From CALAMC01 sp964459465 (lineage in GTDB: Bacteria > Zixibacteria > MSB-5A5 > GN15 > PGXB01): a DNA stretch of 64,000 nucleotides. The position numbers were made by a program, and so were the translations under genes. The stretch lies in the NCBI GenBank assembly GCA_964459465.1, contig CAYWLR010000005.1, positions 1-64,000 on the forward strand, written 5' to 3'. This document shows positions 58,595 through 64,000 of this stretch, in pieces. Position 1 is the first letter of the stretch. Each line of letters starts with the position of its first letter. Under the pieces are notes generated by a model. It was not told the DNA's origin. It ran no database searches and saw nothing but the letters and a program-made list of their open reading frames with translations.

Positions 58595-59587
58595 CTATTC
58601 GACGGGTGAGCCATCCAGTTCCCGGGATAGAACGTCGCGCTCGACCATCACCTGTTCCAGAGAAAAATACATTTCCGCCAGACGGTTGTTGGCCTCGGTG
58701 ACGACTTCCATCATATCCCCGAAATCCAGTTCCAGAAATTCGCACATGATAATCGACTGCAAAAGCGACGACTTGCGGATACGGTTGGCGGCCTCGGCGG
58801 GGAGATTCAGTTTTTTGGACGTGGCCCGGATAAATTTTATGTCGTTTTCAATACTCGGATGATAGCCATCGACAGGTGCCATGGCGATGCGGTCGGCCAG
58901 GGCGACAATGTTATTGAGAGTCGTATCTTCGGGAATAATATCGGGCGGTTCGGGGTCGTGATGATGCATTATGGCGAACGACACCCGCCCGGGCAGTTTC
59001 CAGTTCTCGGCCAGCGCCAGACCGACCTCACAGTGGTTGAATCCGAACAGTTTCTCTTCAATGGGAATAATCCCGAGTCTCTGCTCTTTTAATAAATTCA
59101 AAACCGCCATGTATTCTTCTTTAAAGTAGAGAATCATCATAATGGTCCCGACGTCGTGCATAATGCCGGCCACAAAGGCTTCTTCCGGGTCAGGGTAGCC
59201 GATTTCTTCGGCGATATTGCGCGCGGTTGAGGCGGTTTCAATAAAATGGCGCCACATCCGCTTGATATTCAACTGTTCGAACAGCTCGTCATCGGGACGA
59301 ATCGAAAACAGCGAACTGGACAGCGCCAGGACTTTGATGCTGTTAAGGCCCATGACGGTCACGGCTTCGGAGACGCGAGAGACATGACGGGTCCGTCCAT
59401 ACTGTGCCGAATTGACCATTTTCAAAACGCGGGAGGTCAGGGAAGTATCCCGGCTGATGACCTCGGCTATTTCCGAAGCCCCGGAATGGGGGTTATCTAT
59501 CACCTGAAGCACGGCGGTAAGACTCTGGGGCAGTGTCCCGATTTCACGTATAGCCGTTATTATATCCTGGGGATTTGGGGATGTCAT
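58595..59587 (-). CDS. HDOD-domain regulator
   Basis: A 330-residue protein with an HDOD domain (PF08668; about residues 15-215): LPQSLTAVLQVIDNPHSGAS at the start, ISRDTSLTSRVLKMVNSAQY, GLNSIKVLALSSSLFSI, and the HD-like DVGTIMMILYF then FNHCEVGLALAENWKLP and IMHHHDPEPP. HDOD proteins act in signalling, sometimes linked to cyclic dinucleotides, stress or motility. Unlike HD-GYP, the catalytic HD residues are mostly absent here. The C-terminus ends in a coiled coil (ANNRLAEMYFSLEQVMVERD). It lies between the helicase and lon genes on the same strand. Confidence 0.82.
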   Translation of the reverse strand: MTSPNPQDIITAIREIGTLPQSLTAVLQVIDNPHSGASEIAEVISRDTSLTSRVLKMVNSAQYGRTRHVSRVSEAVTVMGLNSIKVLALSSSLFSIRPDDELFEQLNIKRMWRHFIETASTARNIAEEIGYPDPEEAFVAGIMHDVGTIMMILYFKEEYMAVLNLLKEQRLGIIPIEEKLFGFNHCEVGLALAENWKLPGRVSFAIMHHHDPEPPDIIPEDTTLNNIVALADRIAMAPVDGYHPSIENDIKFIRATSKKLNLPAEAANRIRKSSLLQSIIMCEFLELDFGDMMEVVTEANNRLAEMYFSLEQVMVERDVLSRELDGSPVE

Positions 59588-59693
59588 GTTAGCTCCTCAC
59601 AAAAGGCTGTTTTGTATGATATCGGTCAGTTGCGGAAGAATCTTAAGAAATGAACAACGTGGATTGCAATTATATGGCATTCAGAATATTAGC

Positions 59694-61871
59694 TTACCCG
59701 ATTACGATCAGATGGGCGTATTTGGCGAGGACTTTTTTGACCCCGATGCCGGTGAACATGATTTCCAGAGCCAAAGAATCCCCGGCTCCCTCGACTTTGA
59801 GGACTTTGCCGCGTCCGAAGGTTTTGTGCTGGACAATTCGCCCCACCCGAATGGCCTCGCTATCTTCGTATTCGTAATAGGGTTCATCGGAATAGGCTTT
59901 AACCGGGGCGGGTCGTTCCTCGCGGTAACGATCGCGGCTGAAGAAGCTGCGCAGGTCGGCTTTATTCACCAGCGACGGCGGCAGTTCGTTCAAAAATCGA
60001 GACGGGATGCAGTCCATAGTGCCAAAGCGGTTGCGATGCGCCGCCATGGACAGGTTCAAGTATTTTTTGGCCCGGGTGGCACCGACGTAGAAAAGCCGTC
60101 TTTCTTCTTCCAGTTCCATCGGCTCCTGAATGGCCCGTGCCAGCGGGAACAGGCCTTCTTCCAGGCCGACCATATAGACGGCTTCGAATTCCAGCCCCTT
60201 GGCCGAATGCAGGGTCATCAAAGTCAGCTTATCGTCGATTTCATTGTACTGCTCAATATCGGTATAAAGGGAAATCTCGGCGAGAAAATTGTCAAGGGTC
60301 GGCTCGGCGTGAATCTCCCCGAATTCGCGCGTCCCGGAGATGAATTCTTCGATATTTTCAACCCGGTTCGGTCCCAGATTGGGGTCTTCATCGATCAGGT
60401 TCTCCTGCAGGCGGATTTTATCGACCAGTTCCTGTGTCAAATCGACAATACTGCTTTCATCCTTTTTGGCCCGTAAGGATTCGATAATCTCGGCAAATTG
60501 CGTTATCAGGCGCTGGGGACGACTGCCCAACTCGGGGCATTGGTCAATTATATGACTTGCTTCGTACATCGATAAATTCTTCTCGGCGGCGAAAGTCCGT
60601 AAACGCTCAATCGAGGCGTCGCCGATGCCGCGCTTGGGGTAATTGACAATCCGTTGGAAGGAGATATCGTCGCGCACGTTGGCGATAAGTTTCAGATAGG
60701 CCAGCAGGTCCTTGATTTCTTTGCGCTGGTAGAACGAGACGCCGCCGATGATCTGATAGGGCATATTTTTGCGCCGCAGGATTTCTTCGAAAGGCCGCGA
60801 CTGGGCGTTAGTGCGATACAGTATCACCGTTTCTTTCAAGGGAGTCCGGGCCAGGTTGTTTTCGATATCATCGACCACCGCGGCGGCTTCGTGCGATGCC
60901 GAATCGGTTAAGTACAGCTTGAGCTTGTCGTCGCTTTTGGTTTCGGTCCAGAGTGTTTTGCCTTTTCGGGAGATATTGTTGGCGATGACGACCGAGGCGG
61001 CTTCGAGGATAATATCGGTCGAGCGGTAGTTTTGCTCCAGCTTGATGACTTTAGCGCCGGGGAAATCCTTCTCGAAATTGAGGATGTTGGTGATATCCGC
61101 GCCGCGCCAGCCGTAGATGGACTGGTCTTCGTCGCCCACGACGCAGATATTTTTATGCGGGCCAACCAGCAATTTAAGGAGTTTGTACTGACTGTGGTTG
61201 GTGTCCTGATATTCATCGACGAGGATGTATTTAAAACGGTTCTGGTATTTTGTACGGATATCATCGCGGTCGGCCAGAAGCCGCACCGCCCGGAAGATGA
61301 GGTCATCGAAATCCATGGCGCCGCAGTCACGCAGGCGTTTTTCGTACAGGGTATAGACTTCGGCGGTGCGTTTCTCGAAATAGCCGGAAGCGCGGGCGGC
61401 GAAGGTTTCGGCGTCTTCCATGCGGTTTTTGGCGGCGGAGATTTTGGCTTTAAGCGAGGTCGGCGTGAATTGACTGGCGGAGATATTCAATGTATCGAGG
61501 CAGTTTTTCAAGAGGGATTTGGCGTCGTCCTCGTCGAAGATGGTGAAATTCGACGGATAGCCGGCGGCTTCGGCTTCATAGCGCAAGAGCCGGGCGCAGA
61601 AGGAATGAAAGGTCGAGACGGCCAGCGATTGTATGGTCGAGCCGAGCATTTTGGTGATACGTTCCTGCATTTCGCGGGCGGCTTTGTTGGTGAAGGTAAC
61701 GGCCAGAATTTCGCCCGGACGGGCCAGCCGCTGGAACAGGATATAGGCGACGCGGGAGGTCAGAACGCGGGTTTTGCCCGACCCGGCCCCGGCGATGACC
61801 AGGAGGGGGCCGTCGGTGGTGGTGACCGCCTCTTTTTGGGCGGGGTTGAGATTATCGAGTATGAATTTCAT
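59694..61871 (-). CDS. pcrA: PcrA/UvrD-type DNA helicase
   Basis: A superfamily 1A 3'-5' helicase of 725 residues for repair and replication-fork clearance. Motif I is AGAGSGKTRVLTSR (about 28-41), motif Ia AVTFTNKAAREMQER, motif II YILVDEYQDTN, motif III VVGDEDQSIYGWRGAD, motif IV VIKLEQNYRSTDII, motif V LTLMTLHSAKGLEFEAVYMV and motif VI EERRLFYVGATRAKKYL. The C-terminal Tudor-like part IRVGRIVQHKTFGRGKVLKV is characteristic of PcrA and binds RNA polymerase in PcrA relatives. UvrD is an alternative name. It is the first gene of the minus-strand run. Confidence 0.96.
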   Translation of the reverse strand: MKFILDNLNPAQKEAVTTTDGPLLVIAGAGSGKTRVLTSRVAYILFQRLARPGEILAVTFTNKAAREMQERITKMLGSTIQSLAVSTFHSFCARLLRYEAEAAGYPSNFTIFDEDDAKSLLKNCLDTLNISASQFTPTSLKAKISAAKNRMEDAETFAARASGYFEKRTAEVYTLYEKRLRDCGAMDFDDLIFRAVRLLADRDDIRTKYQNRFKYILVDEYQDTNHSQYKLLKLLVGPHKNICVVGDEDQSIYGWRGADITNILNFEKDFPGAKVIKLEQNYRSTDIILEAASVVIANNISRKGKTLWTETKSDDKLKLYLTDSASHEAAAVVDDIENNLARTPLKETVILYRTNAQSRPFEEILRRKNMPYQIIGGVSFYQRKEIKDLLAYLKLIANVRDDISFQRIVNYPKRGIGDASIERLRTFAAEKNLSMYEASHIIDQCPELGSRPQRLITQFAEIIESLRAKKDESSIVDLTQELVDKIRLQENLIDEDPNLGPNRVENIEEFISGTREFGEIHAEPTLDNFLAEISLYTDIEQYNEIDDKLTLMTLHSAKGLEFEAVYMVGLEEGLFPLARAIQEPMELEEERRLFYVGATRAKKYLNLSMAAHRNRFGTMDCIPSRFLNELPPSLVNKADLRSFFSRDRYREERPAPVKAYSDEPYYEYEDSEAIRVGRIVQHKTFGRGKVLKVEGAGDSLALEIMFTGIGVKKVLAKYAHLIVIG

Positions 61872-61988
61872 ATTACTTAAATTCTATAATTATTCAACGT
61901 TGGTCGGTATCACAAATCACAAGGCGAAAATAGACGGTTTGGAATAAAAAGCAATGGATTTTTGTCGGAGCCGACACCAAAATTTTTC

Positions 61989-62017
61989 TTGACAACTTGT
62001 TTATTTATGTGTAAATT
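61989..62017 (+). promoter_or_regulatory. Promoter of the lipoprotein gene at 62071
   Basis: TTGACA (61989-61994), a 17-base spacer, then TAAATT (62012-62017), 54 bases before the start codon. The -35 is exact. Confidence 0.65.
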
Positions 62018-62070
62018 TTACCATCATATTTCGTGTATTACATCTCGATTCAAGGCAAAGGAGGCAATTC

Positions 62071-63156
62071 ATGTTGAAACGATGTTTCAGATTCGGCGGC
62101 CTTTTATTGATGGGTTTGACAATATTTTTAGCTATATCCTGCGATGATGACTGCCCGGTCTGCCCGGGTGAGGATGAAATCATATCTGATTATGATATTA
62201 TTATATCAAGCCCATATACGCAGGCTCCGAATTTATTTGTTTATAATACCCTGGAAAAACAGATTATCGACACCATACCAATGGATCATAGCTGGAGAAG
62301 TGCATCTTTATCTGCCGACGGATCTCAATTGCTAATGACCAAAATAACTCAATCTGCTGGTGATTCTTTAGTAATTTATGGCTGGCAGACGATGGAAAGG
62401 ATAACTTCCCGGCCGGTTGAGGGCAATATTTTCGTTTCCAATACAGGCAAATATATCGCTATGCTTGACGACGATAGTCTTGTATTCCTTGACGGTGTTA
62501 CCTATGATGTGTTATTTAGTGATGTCATAAATACATATCAAGGATGTTTTCTTAAAGATGACAGCAGATTTTATACTTTTGCTAATGATAACCATATAAG
62601 AATATACGACATGATGGGCGAGAGTCTATATGTAGATATGGCATTCACTGATCCCCCGTATGCGACACCGGGTATTTATCGCATATTGCCATCACCAGAT
62701 GGCACCAGGATATTCATGGTGGTGAGTTACGGGTCAATATATTCCAAATATCTGATTTCATATTATCCTCAGCTGGATTCGGTCGGACTTTATTATCCGG
62801 TCAGCCCGGGATCCGGGGAGATAGCGATAACGCCGGACGAAAGACAGCTTATATTAACGGATCATTCTAATGCTTTTGGGGATGCCTCGTTGCGACAGAT
62901 TGTATTCATAGATTTATCAACGGAACGAGTGATTAAAATATTGAGCGCCGGCTATTGTATTGCCGGGCAACCAACATTTGCGGGTTTTGATCCCGGCCAT
63001 TTCTGTGTCACGCCCGACAGCCGTTACGCGTTGGTGGTACCAAGCGGGTTTGGCCCATTTCATATATTTGCGCTGGTGGATATAGTAAATTATAAGTTTG
63101 AAGATATAGTGTATTCACCGATAGAAGATCGGTTATATAGGGATGCGTTTTTGTAA
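62071..63156 (+). CDS. Lipoprotein with beta-propeller-like repeats
   Basis: Lipobox AISC marks the lipidated cysteine (C28), after which comes the unusual DDDCPVCPGEDE segment with a CPVC pair. The remaining ~320 residues carry repeated short strands that look like YncE/WD40-type beta-propeller blades (WRSASLSADGSQLLMTKI, NIFVSNTGKYIAMLDDDSLV, GEIAITPDERQLILTDHSNA). No specific function is recognised; such proteins often bind other surface proteins or polymers. It is more AT-rich than most neighbours. It is likely anchored to the outer membrane or the outer face of the inner membrane. It is followed by an exported subtilase, so the two may act together. Confidence 0.75.
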   Translation: MLKRCFRFGGLLLMGLTIFLAISCDDDCPVCPGEDEIISDYDIIISSPYTQAPNLFVYNTLEKQIIDTIPMDHSWRSASLSADGSQLLMTKITQSAGDSLVIYGWQTMERITSRPVEGNIFVSNTGKYIAMLDDDSLVFLDGVTYDVLFSDVINTYQGCFLKDDSRFYTFANDNHIRIYDMMGESLYVDMAFTDPPYATPGIYRILPSPDGTRIFMVVSYGSIYSKYLISYYPQLDSVGLYYPVSPGSGEIAITPDERQLILTDHSNAFGDASLRQIVFIDLSTERVIKILSAGYCIAGQPTFAGFDPGHFCVTPDSRYALVVPSGFGPFHIFALVDIVNYKFEDIVYSPIEDRLYRDAFL

Positions 63157-63181
63157 CCAATTATTTAATGGGGGGTATGCC

Positions 63182-64000
63182 ATGAAAAGATTTATTTTCA
63201 CAATGGTATCCGCAATTTGCCTTTTGGTAATGGGCCATAATATGGCCGCATCGGTTGACAGTCTATTCTATTATTCGGGAGGAAGTGAAATTTACCTGCA
63301 GATTGACACCACACGAATATTATTGAAGTTCGACAGTATTCCCCCGGATCAGGGCTTTAATTACATTAAGAGCTCCTACCCCGAAATGGAATTTGACACG
63401 ATTTTTGCCGAACAAAAAGGCTTCGGATTATTTAACATTCAAGGCAGTTATACCTATGATTCGATTTATGCATCGCTGGGCGGACAGGAATCGATTGATT
63501 TTGTGCATCCTGTCGTGCTTTTTGTTGATACAATTCCAATATTTATATTGGATGAGTTCATTTGCATGTTTGCGCCGGGTGCATCGCAGACGTTGATTGA
63601 CAGCCTTATTGAACATAACTCTCTCGAAGTCATTGATACAAATACGGTTTTCGGCAACGAATATGTATTACAGGCAACAGGCGAAACCGCGAGTTTTATA
63701 GTTGATCTTTGTAATGATTTGTACGAAAAAGAGTATGTTCAATTCTGTCATCCGAATTTCTTAGTAAGAATAATTCCAGACAGCTATGAAATTATTGACG
63801 AATATTATGATTATCAATACAACATAAAGAAAACTATTGATTACGAGAATTACAATCATGAGTGCTGGCAGATAACGACCGGGGATCAGGATGTAAAAGT
63901 CGCAATCTTGGATATGGGGATGGAATATCATGAAGATTTGGATACAAATAGATTTTTGCAGGGTTATGATGCTCGTGATGGAGATTCCGATCCAAGTCCC
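63182..64000 (+). CDS. Exported subtilisin-family (S8) serine protease, 5' part only
   Basis: The frame is open to the window edge (273 codons). It starts MKRFIFTMVSAICLLVMGHN, a Sec signal peptide, then a propeptide-like domain. The segment YVQFCHPNFLVRI matches the propeptide end of S8 proteases (compare VEFAEPN in relatives), and DVKVAILDMGMEYHEDLD with GYDARDGDSDPSP is the catalytic-aspartate region; the usual DTG is DMG here. The His and Ser of the triad lie beyond the window. GGGGG upstream supports the start. It is probably secreted or surface-attached. The gene is AT-rich like the preceding lipoprotein gene, 25 bases away. Confidence 0.8.
   Translation, partial: MKRFIFTMVSAICLLVMGHNMAASVDSLFYYSGGSEIYLQIDTTRILLKFDSIPPDQGFNYIKSSYPEMEFDTIFAEQKGFGLFNIQGSYTYDSIYASLGGQESIDFVHPVVLFVDTIPIFILDEFICMFAPGASQTLIDSLIEHNSLEVIDTNTVFGNEYVLQATGETASFIVDLCNDLYEKEYVQFCHPNFLVRIIPDSYEIIDEYYDYQYNIKKTIDYENYNHECWQITTGDQDVKVAILDMGMEYHEDLDTNRFLQGYDARDGDSDPSP

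Overview
The window is bacterial chromosomal DNA of balanced base composition, densely coding on both strands. It has no rRNA, no recognisable tRNA, no CRISPR array and no complete transposase or phage module. The gene set indicates a didermic (Gram-negative type) bacterium: LptB, several lipobox lipoproteins, an outer-membrane barrel of the PorV/UPF0164 kind and periplasmic thioredoxin-fold proteins. A perfect CIRCE element in front of groES-groEL, a class II aldolase, a proton-translocating transhydrogenase, FapA and many TPR/ankyrin proteins fit a lineage of the FCB superphylum or nearby, such as candidate phylum Zixibacteria. That placement is inferred from family style only.

Layout. 1-4.3 kb: iron alcohol dehydrogenase, a ClpP-class membrane-type protease with a downstream mini-gene, a compact FAD oxidase and a patch of nested palindromes. 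4.2-7.2 kb (minus): lptB-rpoN-hpf, a widely conserved neighbourhood. 7.3-13.3 kb: a TPR lipoprotein, aldolase, an isoaspartyl methyltransferase with a lipoprotein signal, a small hypothetical gene whose 3' end carries an apparent ~119-bp insertion with 17-bp direct repeats, and an alanine/glycine:Na+ symporter. 13.3-14.1 kb: a non-coding repeat cluster, then an exported ankyrin/metallo-beta-lactamase fusion. 16.4-21.7 kb: lipoprotein, Nudix hydrolase, nickel/cobalt-type transporter, another repeat copy and the pntAA-pntAB-pntB operon. 21.9-30 kb: FapA-like protein, fumarase/aspartase, a SANT-like DNA-binding protein, 3-hydroxyacyl-CoA dehydrogenase plus enoyl-CoA hydratase, an M1-like metallopeptidase and a LysE-type exporter. 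30.1-34.7 kb: dnaE and two extracytoplasmic thioredoxin-fold proteins. 35-37.8 kb: small membrane protein, GNAT and DUF116 in one minus operon, TPR lipoprotein, coaX. 37.9-42.5 kb: CIRCE-groES-groEL and, convergent, gyrA. 42.7-49.3 kb: barrel protein, L33, ECF S component, methyltransferase, orphan DNA methyltransferase, uvrA. 49.6-53.6 kb: histone-H1-like protein, enolase, UDP-sugar epimerase, zinc-ribbon protein, SDR. 53.7-61.9 kb (all minus): a candidate structured ncRNA, purA, engB, lon, an HDOD protein and a PcrA/UvrD helicase. 62-64 kb: a lipoprotein and the 5' part of a subtilase cut by the window edge.

Most of this is housekeeping: glycolysis (fba, eno), redox balance (pntAB), replication and repair (dnaE, gyrA, uvrA, pcrA), proteostasis (groESL, lon), purine synthesis (purA) and ribosome factors (hpf, engB, L33). 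The less ordinary items are: the structured RNA at 53.7-53.9 kb; two paralogous small proteins sharing a SANT-like domain, one with a histone-like Lys/Ala arm; a GyrA whose quinolone-pocket residues 82-84 and 87 are all substituted relative to E. coli; the ankyrin/metallo-beta-lactamase fusion; a lipoprotein-type isoaspartyl methyltransferase; and several families of intergenic repeats.
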